Shown: positions 1 through 8,449, counted from the stretch's first letter. The stretch: DNA of 64,000 nt from JAAYLC01 sp035654795 (GCA_035654795.1 DASRWC010000020.1:1-64000); one strand, 5' to 3'. Made by a program: numbers and translations. Notes: generated by a model from the letters alone, not told the origin.

Positions 1-10
1 AACCCAATCT

Positions 11-574
11 ATGAAAGGAATTTACATCACAATGATATTTTCTATTTTCTTAAGTTGTTCTTCATCCCAAAAAGCTACTAAAGAAACTAAATGTCCTAAA
101 ATTTACAAGAATAAGTTTACGGAAATTTTGAATGAAAAATATGTTGCTGTAAATGGTAAAGACACTACAAGAATTAATGAAATTAGATATGAATGCGTTT
201 ATTCTGCTTTTTACACGCACAAAGTGATGTATGATAAATATGGGAAATGGGACAAGGAAATTTTTCCAAGTAACAGAAATCATCCAATATTAAAGTGGAA
301 TAATGTTGACCTATTGTCAAACGGAAAAAAATATACTGTTCTAACAAACGGACTTGAGGAATGGAAACATATTTACGCATCGGTTATGATATTAGATGAA
401 GAAGAAAGAGACGTTTTAACGGAACAGACTGAAGAAAAAATTGCTTTGACAAACTTCTTTGGTGATTTAATAAAAAACCACAATCCTGAAAAGAAAGATT
501 TTTATGAAGTCTATTGGAAAATGGTTGACCCAAAACGTTGGGAACAAATTAAACAGTATCAAAAGAATAAATAA
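11..574 (+). CDS. Hypothetical lipoprotein
   Basis: A 187-residue protein of unknown function. The first 15 residues form a short hydrophobic signal sequence ending in a lipobox-like FLSC, so Cys16 would be lipidated after signal peptidase II cleavage. This predicts an envelope lipoprotein. The rest is charged and rich in Lys, Glu, Tyr and Trp, with no recognised domain or catalytic motif. The coding sequence is visibly more AT-rich than the metal-transport genes that follow, which may mean an accessory or transferred gene. It stands alone on the plus strand, and about 200 bp separate it from the convergent ATPase gene. The gene could continue a cluster lying left of the window. Confidence 0.7.
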   Translation: MKGIYITMIFSIFLSCSSSQKATKETKCPKIYKNKFTEILNEKYVAVNGKDTTRINEIRYECVYSAFYTHKVMYDKYGKWDKEIFPSNRNHPILKWNNVDLLSNGKKYTVLTNGLEEWKHIYASVMILDEEERDVLTEQTEEKIALTNFFGDLIKNHNPEKKDFYEVYWKMVDPKRWEQIKQYQKNK

Positions 575-780
575 GAGCCAGGCAGGGGAGTACTTTTTTT
601 TTCATTATAATAAGTTGATTTAAGAAGTATTTCAATTTAATTGAGACTGGAAAGTTTTCTTTGAAGATTTGCAAATCAATTTAGACAGGGTTTTAACTTT
701 ATCGTCTCCATTTTATCGACAGCTGCCGCAATTCGCTGAAAATCCGTTAGATTCAAATGAAATTATTTGGAGCGGGATAT
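575..780. other. Intergenic spacer between convergent genes
   Basis: AT-rich spacer between the orphan lipoprotein gene and the 3' end of the P-type ATPase gene. An open plus-strand frame (roughly 701-840) without a start codon runs through its end into the ATPase 3' region. It matches nothing I recognise and could be a gene remnant or chance. No tRNA or clear terminator hairpin is seen. Confidence 0.4.
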
Positions 781-2700
781 TTAGGGATTACTGCAAGGGG
801 TACAGACTTTTTGAAACACCGGAGCAGGCTTTTCTTTAGTACGGATTCTGAACCTATTTGGTTTATAACGTACCAAACGTATGGCGTTAAGGATCACTAA
901 AAGCACGCTTAATTCGTGAAGGAGCATCCCGGACGCCAGGTTGATGTTTTTTGTGATTACACCCACCAAAAGAAGGGCTACGGTGAAGATGGCAATGGTC
1001 ATGTTTTGTTTCATATTGGTAATGGTGGCTTTAGCAAGTTTCAGTGCGTGAACAAGTTTGTCAAGTTTGTCGGCCATAAGTACAACATCAGCTGTTTCCA
1101 TTGCGATGTCTGTTCCTGCGGCTCCCATGGCTATTCCTATATCGGCAGTGGCAAGGGCGGGGGCATCGTTTACACCGTCACCTACCATTCCGAGGTTCAC
1201 TCCTTTTCCCATACAGGCTTTGACTTTTTCCGCTTTGTCTTGTGGGAGAAGGTTTGCAAAGATTCCGTCCATTTCCAGTTTTTTCCCTACAATACCGGCA
1301 GTAAATTCGTTATCTCCCGTAAGCATTACCATTCGTTTGATTCCGGCAGATCGGAGTTGATCGATAGCCGGGGCTGCTGCTTCACGAATCTTATCGGCAA
1401 TTGAAATGACACCGAGTACGTCAATCATATCTGATACAAAAACCGCTGTATTTCCGGCCTTTTCTTGGGAATTCGCATAGTTTTCTATTTCCGCCGGTAC
1501 AAAAATATATCTTTCTTCAAGCCCCTTCCGGTTGCCGATGTAAATGTGCTTTCCGTCTAATTGGACTTGTAGTCCGCGACCTTTTAGTATTTGCGGATTT
1601 GTAGGTTTGTTGACAAGTTTGATTCCTTTGGATTCCGCCTCTGCGATAATGGCACGGCCCAGATGATGTTCAGATACCATTTCAGCCTCGGCAGTCATTT
1701 GCAGCAGTTGATCTTCTGAAATTCCGAAAGATTGGATTGCGGTAACCATAGGTTTTCCCTGAGTTAAAGTACCCGTCTTGTCAAATGCAATAGCATTGAT
1801 TTTTGCCAGTTTCTCCATAACGTCTCCGCCTTTGATGAGAATCCCGTTTCGTGCACCATTTCCGATACCGGCAACAACAGAAACGGGTGCTGATATGACC
1901 AGTGCTCCCGGACAAGCAATTACAAGAAATGTCAGCGCAAGATGAACGTCGCGTGTGATTAACCATACCAATAGGGACAGCACCATAATTCCGGGAGTAT
2001 AGACCGCTGCGAATCGTTCTAGAAATCGCTGAGTTTTCGCTTTGCTTTCTTGGGCTTCTTCTACAAGTTCAATAATTTTTGCAAAAGCAGTGTCATCGCC
2101 CACACTTTCTGCCAGGATTTCGAGATATCCGCTATCGAGAATGCTTCCGCTAAAAACTTTATCTCCTGCTGATTTCTCTACCGGAACCGATTCGCCGGTA
2201 ATGGTCGCTTCATTTATCGAAGCCATACCGGATATAATCTCTCCGTCGATAGGGATTTTTTCCCCCGTTTGAACCAGAACAATATCGTTTTCCATAACCT
2301 CCTCTGCTTTTATGGTATGTCTTATTCCGTTCTTTAAAACTGTGGCAGTGAGTGGTGCAAGATCCATTAATGATCTTAAAGAAGATCTTGCTTTTTCCAA
2401 TGACCTTGCCTCCAGGAAGGCTCCAAATAGAAATAGGAAAGTAACGGCAGCAGATTCCATATACTCACCGATAACTAAGGCACCAATTACGGCAATGGTG
2501 ACAAGCAGCTCAATACTGAACATTTTAAACCGAGCTGCCTGCCATGCCTTTAGGAATATGGGATAACCGGCGATTATGGAAGCCGTGATTAATAATCCGT
2601 TTATGAAATGCGTACTCCAACCAAGAAAGTAGGCGCTTAAAGCTGCGACAAGTAAAAGGGCTGACGCATACATGAGAATATTTGTGTGTTTGGCTTTCAA
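781..2700 (-). CDS. Heavy-metal translocating P1B-type ATPase
   Basis: A 639-residue P-type ATPase that exports a heavy-metal cation across the inner membrane. The actuator TGES motif, the phosphorylation motif DKTGTLT (Asp307), an SEHHLG motif corresponding to the P1B HP locus, and the hinge GDGVNDAPAL are all present, with paired membrane helices at the N-terminus, around the metal site and at the C-terminus. The transmembrane metal site reads Cys263-Pro-Gly, not the common CPC, so specificity cannot be assigned as Cd/Zn or Cu. There is no N-terminal HMA domain; a separate HMA protein is encoded 28 bp upstream. A short C-terminal tail carries a CxxC pair (CTPC). It is the last gene of the AraC-linked metal locus. 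Confidence 0.95.
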   Translation of the reverse strand: MKAKHTNILMYASALLLVAALSAYFLGWSTHFINGLLITASIIAGYPIFLKAWQAARFKMFSIELLVTIAVIGALVIGEYMESAAVTFLFLFGAFLEARSLEKARSSLRSLMDLAPLTATVLKNGIRHTIKAEEVMENDIVLVQTGEKIPIDGEIISGMASINEATITGESVPVEKSAGDKVFSGSILDSGYLEILAESVGDDTAFAKIIELVEEAQESKAKTQRFLERFAAVYTPGIMVLSLLVWLITRDVHLALTFLVIACPGALVISAPVSVVAGIGNGARNGILIKGGDVMEKLAKINAIAFDKTGTLTQGKPMVTAIQSFGISEDQLLQMTAEAEMVSEHHLGRAIIAEAESKGIKLVNKPTNPQILKGRGLQVQLDGKHIYIGNRKGLEERYIFVPAEIENYANSQEKAGNTAVFVSDMIDVLGVISIADKIREAAAPAIDQLRSAGIKRMVMLTGDNEFTAGIVGKKLEMDGIFANLLPQDKAEKVKACMGKGVNLGMVGDGVNDAPALATADIGIAMGAAGTDIAMETADVVLMADKLDKLVHALKLAKATITNMKQNMTIAIFTVALLLVGVITKNINLASGMLLHELSVLLVILNAIRLVRYKPNRFRIRTKEKPAPVFQKVCTPCSNP

Positions 2701-2728
2701 AATCGTGACTGTGTTTGGGGATTAATAA

Positions 2729-2947
2729 TTAAGAAATAACAGGGAATCCAAGTTTCTCCAAAGAAGACTTGAGATGCTCTTCCGATGTCTTTTCTGTTTC
2801 AAATTTGACTTTTACTTTACTGGAATTAAATAACACTTTAGCTTCTTTAACTCCTGATTCTTTGCTAAGCATTCCTTCGATTTTAGTTACGCAGCTGGGA
2901 CAAGTCAGTGTCTCAAGCTGAAATCTTTTTTCTTTAATATTTTCCAT
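2729..2947 (-). CDS. Free-standing heavy-metal-associated (HMA) domain protein
   Basis: A 72-residue soluble protein consisting of one HMA ferredoxin-like domain with the metal-binding motif CPSC (Cys16 and Cys19). Such proteins act as cytosolic metallochaperones or as detached N-terminal domains of P1B ATPases. It lies immediately upstream of an ATPase that lacks its own HMA domain, with a 28-bp gap in the same orientation, so it probably hands metal to that pump. The gap to the upstream DUF6448 gene is also 28 bp, which suggests one transcript. No signal peptide is seen. Confidence 0.92.
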   Translation of the reverse strand: MENIKEKRFQLETLTCPSCVTKIEGMLSKESGVKEAKVLFNSSKVKVKFETEKTSEEHLKSSLEKLGFPVIS

Positions 2948-2975
2948 GTTTTCTGATATTTTAATTTAAACGATA

Positions 2976-3578
2976 TTAATGGTTGTGGTGCAAATCTCCA
3001 CTTAACAAATGCTCCAATCCTTCCAGAGTATGTGTGTATTCCACATAGGCTTCTACATAACGTCTTCCGTCAGCTACGGAATTGTTTTTTATCTTGCTCA
3101 ATTCCAAAACCTTTGAATAACGTTCGCGGATAATTTTCTCGAGATGTTCGGTCACTGCATGAATCATGTGCTCTGCATCTTTTGAGATAATGGATTGGTC
3201 AGCCATCGCTACTAAAGGAGTCATAGAGCCGGCAGGTTTTATTCCGGTATAGGGAGCACCTTCACCTTCTCGATGTAACCGGACAAGAGTCTCTAGAAAA
3301 TTCCTTTCAAGAAGTTCGTTTAATTCCTTGTTTTTTCCTCTTAATCTTAAGGTCTGATGGAATTTATCGCGGATTTCTTTTTCGTGCTTAGGCTCCACCC
3401 ATTTTAATACGAGTTCGACATTGTTTTCTTTTAAGGCTTGAAGCGCATCCTGGATTACAGGTCCGTCATAAGAATCACAATGTGCAAAGCTTTGAAAAAT
3501 GGTGAAGCCTATAAATGCTAGCGACAGCAGAAATGTTTTGAAGTTTCTTTTTACTGCTTTATTACTTGTTTTTTTCAT
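2976..3578 (-). CDS. Secreted DUF6448 family protein
   Basis: A 200-residue protein that I recognise as DUF6448 from the HCDSYDGPV start, the conserved block around HREGEGAPYTG, and the C-terminal YVEAYVEYTH segment. Residues 1-32 form a Sec signal peptide ending in SFA. Cleavage after Ala32 would expose His33-Cys34-Asp35 as the mature N-terminus. The C-terminus ends in a histidine-rich HHNH. The body is predicted alpha-helical. Function is unknown. Its place as first gene before an HMA chaperone and a metal ATPase points to periplasmic metal binding or sensing, which is inference. A -7 box and two regulator-type repeats lie upstream. Confidence 0.85.
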   Translation of the reverse strand: MKKTSNKAVKRNFKTFLLSLAFIGFTIFQSFAHCDSYDGPVIQDALQALKENNVELVLKWVEPKHEKEIRDKFHQTLRLRGKNKELNELLERNFLETLVRLHREGEGAPYTGIKPAGSMTPLVAMADQSIISKDAEHMIHAVTEHLEKIIRERYSKVLELSKIKNNSVADGRRYVEAYVEYTHTLEGLEHLLSGDLHHNH

Positions 3579-3620
3579 AATACTAATTGTTTTAAAACGA
3601 TGTTTTTAATTTATCTGAAA

Positions 3621-3628
3621 CAAAAGTA
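3621..3628 (-). promoter_or_regulatory. Candidate -7 box for the DUF6448-HMA-ATPase operon
   Basis: Read on the minus strand this is TACTTTTG, a full match to the Bacteroidota -7 consensus TAnnTTTG, 43 bp upstream of the DUF6448 start. No TTG is found at the expected -33 position (about 3648-3651). That is typical of an activator-dependent promoter, and the first 21-bp repeat starts just there. Confidence 0.6.
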
Positions 3629-3652
3629 TGATGAAGGATAAGCCTGTGCGAC

Positions 3653-3714
3653 CTACTTTGTAAAACGGGACTTATTGCCGCTAAATGGGCGTGCTACTTT
3701 ATAAAATGAGCCTT
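3653..3714. repeat. Pair of 21-bp direct repeats, putative AraC-regulator sites
   Basis: CTACTTTGTAAAACGGGACTT at 3653-3673 and a copy at 3694-3714 match at 17 of 21 positions. They are 41 bp apart start to start, about four helical turns. They lie between the AraC-type regulator gene and the metal operon, directly upstream of its candidate -7 box. AraC proteins bind direct repeats in helical phase, so these are likely operators. Confidence 0.7.
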
Positions 3715-3739
3715 TTGGAAAGGGTTAGGTGTGTGGGAA

Positions 3740-4873
3740 TCAGTCTCTTGTGAGGGAGGTCTTAAATTGGCTCGGGGTGATGCCCGTTACCTGTTTAAAG
3801 ACTCTGTTGAAAGAAGATTTGGAATTAAAACCGCTTTCCAAGGCGATACCCAGGAGTGAGTAATTTTGATACTGCTCCATTTGGATTTTTCGTTTCACCT
3901 CTTCAACACGATACCGGTTGATATAGTCGAAAAAATTACTGCCATGTTTTTCGTTGATTACTTGTGAGAGATGATGTGTGGAAACATTGAGACCATCTGC
4001 AAGAGCGGGGAGTGTTAAATCGGGATCTAAGAAAGGTTTTTGGGCATCCATAAAACGTTCCACCATTAAAAAACAACTATTAAGTTCTTCTCCTTCCAGT
4101 CTGGAAGTGGCATATTTTACGGGTTCTTCCGCATTAGATAATGTTTTCTGATGTGCCGGAGGATGGTTTACAAAAACTTCCTGCTGATTTAAACCGAAGT
4201 AGCCGATGAGAATGATAAAACAAGAAAGCGCGAGAAATAATCCGTTTGTACAAAAAGTCATGGTAAACAGATGAAAGACGTGGTGAATAACAGCAACAAT
4301 TATTAATGCCGTCCATACGATTCCGAAAATGAAAATTAGCTTCCCCAGCCATTGAATGCGACTTTCTTTCGCTATGAAATTCTCTGAAGATTTCTTTAGA
4401 AGACGGTATTCTTTATGCGCTAAAATGAAATATACCGGTCCCGATAGGGCAGTAGCTAAAAGGAAAATGACAAAAATAACGGGAGGCTCCGGAGAATCGG
4501 CATCATGACTCACATGGATATTCTTTGAATAGGCAGGAAATTGAAATGCGATAACCAGATAAACCAAAAACGCCACGAAGGGAATAAAGTGGAGCAAAAA
4601 CCGTGGTTTAAATACCTTTTTATCATAAGATAAAGTTTTCACATACAGAAACATAAATGGTCCGTGTAATAGGAAAAGAGAAATAAGAACGGCAGACAAG
4701 AAGGTTGCTTCCGGGAATAAATCCATACTAAAGGAATAAGCAGCGGTGGAAATTCCGAGGTAAAGAAGCCAGGAAATCAGGACTTTATCGTGGAGGTTTT
4801 TGGGTTTTTTGTTTAAAATCAATCCCAAGAAAAAAAACGCATTGAAAGCGGCTATAAAAAAGATGTACTTCAT
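3740..4873 (-). CDS. AraC family transcriptional regulator with membrane N-terminal domain
   Basis: A 377-residue regulator. Residues 1 to about 230 contain seven or so hydrophobic segments, forming a membrane-embedded sensor. The last 110 residues carry the double helix-turn-helix of the AraC family, including the diagnostic C-terminal GFNSKSSFNRVFKQVTGITPSQF. Bacteroidota carry many such membrane AraC proteins, whose signals are mostly unknown. The gene lies 161 bp upstream of the DUF6448-HMA-ATPase genes in the same orientation, and the spacer holds paired direct repeats, so it most likely controls that operon and may sense a metal or an envelope signal. Confidence 0.9.
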   Translation of the reverse strand: MKYIFFIAAFNAFFFLGLILNKKPKNLHDKVLISWLLYLGISTAAYSFSMDLFPEATFLSAVLISLFLLHGPFMFLYVKTLSYDKKVFKPRFLLHFIPFVAFLVYLVIAFQFPAYSKNIHVSHDADSPEPPVIFVIFLLATALSGPVYFILAHKEYRLLKKSSENFIAKESRIQWLGKLIFIFGIVWTALIIVAVIHHVFHLFTMTFCTNGLFLALSCFIILIGYFGLNQQEVFVNHPPAHQKTLSNAEEPVKYATSRLEGEELNSCFLMVERFMDAQKPFLDPDLTLPALADGLNVSTHHLSQVINEKHGSNFFDYINRYRVEEVKRKIQMEQYQNYSLLGIALESGFNSKSSFNRVFKQVTGITPSQFKTSLTRD

Positions 4874-5067
4874 TTAAAAGACTAAATTCCACAGCAATTT
4901 AAAATTTATTCCATGCCGTTTTACGCTTCGAAATTACCAATTTTTTAAGACGTAAGAGAACAACGACTGCATGGAATTCTTCTGAAAATGGGAAATGGAG
5001 TGAAAAATAGTATTCATCTCTCCGGCTTGTATTGATTATCTTGCGATGTTATGAAAAACCATCACTT

Positions 5068-5580
5068 TTGAAAGCAGTTGTATTAAACGGTCACGGGGCA
5101 GCCTCAGTCTTGGAAGTTGCCCAAGTTACTAAACCTAAGATCTCCGCAACTCAAGTTTTACTAAAAGTAGCCGCCGCCGGTCTAAACCGTGCCGATATTG
5201 CTCAGCGAAAAGGACGCTATCCGGCACCGGCAGGAACGGTAGCAAATATATTAGGCTTGGAAGTATCGGGAACGGTAGTGGAGACGGGGGCAAAGTCAAC
5301 CGTATTTGGTATCGGAACCGTTCTTTTCGGTTCCGGTGTGGGAAAAGGAGCAATCCTCACCGCTGTTCATATCTTTCTGTTGACAACTTATTATTGGATG
5401 CTGTCGCCTATCGGACTCCCGGGACACGGCGAATGGCTGGATTTAGAAACAAGAAAGTATCTTAAATTAAAATCGGAACCTGCGAGTGTTGAAATTTTCA
5501 CCATCCTTAACATTCTAACACATGGAAGGATTGTAAATTCGCCATTTCATAGGTCCCGCGATGCCCCAATTGTTCCGTAA
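5068..5580 (+). pseudogene. Decayed NAD(P)H:quinone oxidoreductase (medium-chain dehydrogenase) remnant
   Basis: The first 80 or so codons encode a GroES-like N-terminal domain of the quinone oxidoreductase family (KAVVLNGHG, AAGLNRADIAQRKGRYP, ILGLEVSG). The frame then jumps to a fragment resembling the Rossmann GxGxxG (SGVGKGAIL) with some 50 residues missing, followed by about 65 residues I cannot assign. The total is well short of the usual 325. The position of the normal start Met is TTG (5068). The reading frame is open from 5032 and overlaps the EamA start by 20 bp. Most likely a gene broken by internal deletion or rearrangement. Confidence 0.7.
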
Positions 5581-6448
5581 TAAATATTTCCTGCTGCTCA
5601 TCATTTCTATTACTTGGGGATCCTCCTTTATCCTGATTAAAAAAACGCTACCGGTGTTTGATCCTTTTCAGATAGGGGCATTTAGAGCAGGCCTGTCAGG
5701 ACTCTTACTTTCCGGTTTGGGAATTCCGGTTTTGAGACGGATTTCTAAAAGAGATCTTTTCTGGATTGGTTTGTCAGGTCTTGTTGGTAATTTCATGGTG
5801 GTGTTTGTCTTCCCCATTGCTCAGCAGGGCGTAAGTAGTTCGCTTGCAGGAATTATAAACGCTTTAGATCCGATTTTTACTTTGCTCCTGGGAGCATTGT
5901 TATTTGGAATCAGAAATAAACTGTTACAATATTTTGGGGCCATAATCGGGTTTGTGGGAGCGCTGGTATTGGTGTATTCATCAGGCGACGAATCGGGTAA
6001 TAATCACTTTTATTATACTTTACTCCTCATAGCAGGTTCGGCACTGTATGCCGTATCTGCCTTAATTATTGAAAAGAAATTGAATCACATCCGCTCTTTT
6101 GATATCTCTGTTGCTATTTACACGTTTTGGATGCTCCCGGCGCTTCTCGTCTTAATCTTTTCAGGATTTTTTACTGAAATTGATTATAGCAGCACCGAAA
6201 CCTTGGCTGCCTTAGGAAATCTTGTTTTTTTAACAATAGTGAGCACAACTTTGGTAATGTTTTTATTCCTTTATCTCATTCAGACCACATCTGCTGTTTT
6301 TGCAAGTACTATATCTCTTCTTATTCCGGTTGTCTCTGTTATTTGGGGAATCTTAGATGGTGAAAAAATGTCTATATGGTACGGCATCGGTGCAATCTTA
6401 ATCTTAATCAGCGTTTACCTTATTCGAGAAAAGAAAGGGGAAGTTTAA
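5561..6448 (+). CDS. EamA/DMT family transporter
   Basis: A 295-residue inner-membrane protein with about ten transmembrane helices arranged as two EamA repeats (roughly residues 8-140 and 150-290). The opening WGSSFILIKK and the later LIPVVSVIWGILDGE are typical of drug/metabolite exporters. The substrate cannot be read from sequence. It begins inside the 3' end of the decayed oxidoreductase frame, and 65 bp separate it from the convergent LytTR regulator gene. Confidence 0.9.
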   Translation: MPQLFRNKYFLLLIISITWGSSFILIKKTLPVFDPFQIGAFRAGLSGLLLSGLGIPVLRRISKRDLFWIGLSGLVGNFMVVFVFPIAQQGVSSSLAGIINALDPIFTLLLGALLFGIRNKLLQYFGAIIGFVGALVLVYSSGDESGNNHFYYTLLLIAGSALYAVSALIIEKKLNHIRSFDISVAIYTFWMLPALLVLIFSGFFTEIDYSSTETLAALGNLVFLTIVSTTLVMFLFLYLIQTTSAVFASTISLLIPVVSVIWGILDGEKMSIWYGIGAILILISVYLIREKKGEV

Positions 6449-6513
6449 TTCCATTTGGAAAAAGATTATTGAGAACCGGAGGAGAAATTAGAAGTTATTA
6501 GAGTATTTGTCTT

Positions 6514-7257
6514 TTATCCTAACCACTCCTTGAAAACTCGTGCTTTTTCCTGACTCACCACCGGTTTTTTCTCCATTTCCGGATGAAGAGAGATTAGAAG
6601 GCGACCCTTAAAATAGGGTTCCACTTTTTTAATGGATTGGATGTGTATCAGTAACTGGCGGTTCAGTCTAAAGAAAATTTGAGGATCCAAAATTTGTTCC
6701 AGTTGTTCCAGAGTAAAGTCCACAATTAAACGTTTGCCTTGAGCGGTAAGTAAGAAAGTAGTGCCTTCCTCACTCATAAAAAAGGCAATGTCTTCTACCG
6801 GTACAACTTGAATATTCTGTCCGATTTTGCCAATAAAGCGCGTTTTGTAAGTAGGCTGATGCAGCATCCGGCGTAGCTTTTCAAAATTTATAGGCAGTTG
6901 CTCATAATGTGCGGCATATTTTAGAAGTGCCCGGTGCAGATCGGTTTCTTTTATTGGTTTTAGAATGTAGTTAATACTGTTCAACTCAAAGGCCTGAATG
7001 GCATACTGATCAAAAGCAGTGGTAAAAACTACCGGGCAAACAATGGGATGCTTTTTATAAATTTCAAAAGCAAGTCCGTCAGATAACTGAATGTCACTAA
7101 AGACAAGATCCGGTTCAGGATGTGTATCAAAATAGGCAATTCCTTCTTCTACACCGGATATTTTTTGGATTACCGAAATATCCGGACGCAGTTTGTGAAG
7201 CATTTTTTCCAATGCCTCGGCGGCATAGAATTCATCTTCTATAATAACTACTTTCAT
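6514..7257 (-). CDS. LytTR family response regulator
   Basis: A 247-residue regulator. Residues 1-120 form a receiver domain with the acidic pocket (Glu7, Asp8) and phospho-acceptor Asp55 in FSDIQLSDG. Residues 140-245 form a LytTR DNA-binding domain, including the FFRLNRQLLIHIQSI stretch. It overlaps the upstream histidine kinase gene by 4 bp, indicating translational coupling. Its likely target is the divergent TonB-dependent receptor: LytTR proteins bind direct repeats about two helical turns apart, and three repeats with 21-bp spacing lie in front of that gene. Confidence 0.95.
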   Translation of the reverse strand: MKVVIIEDEFYAAEALEKMLHKLRPDISVIQKISGVEEGIAYFDTHPEPDLVFSDIQLSDGLAFEIYKKHPIVCPVVFTTAFDQYAIQAFELNSINYILKPIKETDLHRALLKYAAHYEQLPINFEKLRRMLHQPTYKTRFIGKIGQNIQVVPVEDIAFFMSEEGTTFLLTAQGKRLIVDFTLEQLEQILDPQIFFRLNRQLLIHIQSIKKVEPYFKGRLLISLHPEMEKKPVVSQEKARVFKEWLG

Positions 7258-8327
7258 GATTTGTTTTGTTGTAAAAGTGGCAGGAAGACTTTGTATTCTC
7301 CTTCGGTTTCAGTAATAGAAGGAAGTTCTGAGCCCATCAATTGATAACGCTTTATTATATTTTCCCAGCCGGTTTTTGTAGTCTGCTCTGCCATTCGTTT
7401 TAATTGTTTGGCATTGGTAATACAAATTTTATTGCCCTGTTTTTCAATGGTGATAAACAAGGTTTTATCTTTTGTAGTACCGTTGTGTTTTACGGCATTC
7501 TCCATACATTCTTGAATTACGCCCGGAGGAAGGTACCACTCGTCCGTCAGGTTATCAGAGATAGACAAATTGATGTTTAATTGATCCCCAAATCGTGTTT
7601 GCAAGAGAAAACGATAAGCTTCAATAAATTTCAGCTCTTCGGTTAAGGAAATTAAATCCTCTTGAGCCGATCTTAAATAATACCGATACAGATCAGAAAG
7701 ACGATGGGTATATTCCAAGGCTTTTTCAGTATCATAAGGAATAATGGATGCAAGAACGTTTAGGTTGTTAAATAGAAAGTGCGGACTCATCTGGTTTTTT
7801 AATGCCTGAAGTTGGGCTTGATAATTTTCCTTTTCCAGTTTCGAAATTCGCAAGTTTTCCTGCTGTAGGCGGTCATACATTTTCGCACGTTCAATAAAAT
7901 AATAGAAAATTACAGAGATAATAGGTGAGATAGCAATGGCAGCCCTCAGGTTTAAGCCGTCTTGACTTGTGAGAACGGAGGTTCCAAAGATTATCAGTAT
8001 CGGAACCAGATTAAAAAGTGTACCGCAAATGTGCCCCGCTATCCACACCACGAGCAATTCCAAGAAGTTCCCGAGTAGAGTAGGCAAGCGTTTCAGTTTG
8101 GGAAGAAGTTCATTGATAATTAAGAGGTGCGCCCAGTAGAGGGATTCAAGAAACACGAATGCAAAAATGACTTCTGTTGCCATTTCGCTACGCAATGGAG
8201 GGATATGTCCATGGTTGATAAACACCATGATAAACCAAAGTACAATGGCAATAAGCAGATACCAACCCCATCGTTTCAGCGTGGCTTTGGTGCTCACAAA
8301 ATAAGCAGTGTTTTTTGTCAGATTCAT
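7254..8327 (-). CDS. LytS/YehU-type sensor histidine kinase
   Basis: A 357-residue kinase of the PF06580 family. Four hydrophobic segments span residues 20-150, then a coiled-coil stretch (150-178) leads to the phospho-acceptor His183 in NQMSPHFLFNNL. A degenerate HATPase domain follows, with the N-box ECMENAVKHN. It lacks a large periplasmic sensor domain, so the signal is probably perceived within the membrane. It forms an overlapping pair with the LytTR regulator and is transcribed away from the TonB-dependent receptor. Confidence 0.94.
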   Translation of the reverse strand: MNLTKNTAYFVSTKATLKRWGWYLLIAIVLWFIMVFINHGHIPPLRSEMATEVIFAFVFLESLYWAHLLIINELLPKLKRLPTLLGNFLELLVVWIAGHICGTLFNLVPILIIFGTSVLTSQDGLNLRAAIAISPIISVIFYYFIERAKMYDRLQQENLRISKLEKENYQAQLQALKNQMSPHFLFNNLNVLASIIPYDTEKALEYTHRLSDLYRYYLRSAQEDLISLTEELKFIEAYRFLLQTRFGDQLNINLSISDNLTDEWYLPPGVIQECMENAVKHNGTTKDKTLFITIEKQGNKICITNAKQLKRMAEQTTKTGWENIIKRYQLMGSELPSITETEGEYKVFLPLLQQNKS

Positions 8328-8393
8328 AGGGTAAAATCTATTTCGAAAGTAAGAAAAGAATGTGAATCAAAAATAGACCGATTTCTTTTTTAC

Positions 8394-8449
8394 TCCGGAA
8401 ATTTCATGGCATCCATATCCGGTTTCATGGGGTTTATATCCGCCTTCAT
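8394..8449. repeat. Three direct repeats with 21-bp period, putative LytTR sites
   Basis: The core (T/C)TTCAT occurs at 8402-8407, 8423-8428 and 8444-8449, exactly 21 bp apart each time. TCCGG sequences precede the first two, and TCCGCC precedes the third. They sit in the 188-bp gap between the LytS/LytTR genes and the divergent receptor gene. LytTR regulators usually recognise imperfect direct repeats two helical turns apart, so these are probable operators. Confidence 0.65.

Noticed and set aside
916..1404. Long plus-strand open frame (162 codons) rich in His, Cys and Gly
   Set aside because: It is antisense to the P-type ATPase, whose motifs are intact; the composition reflects the reverse complement.
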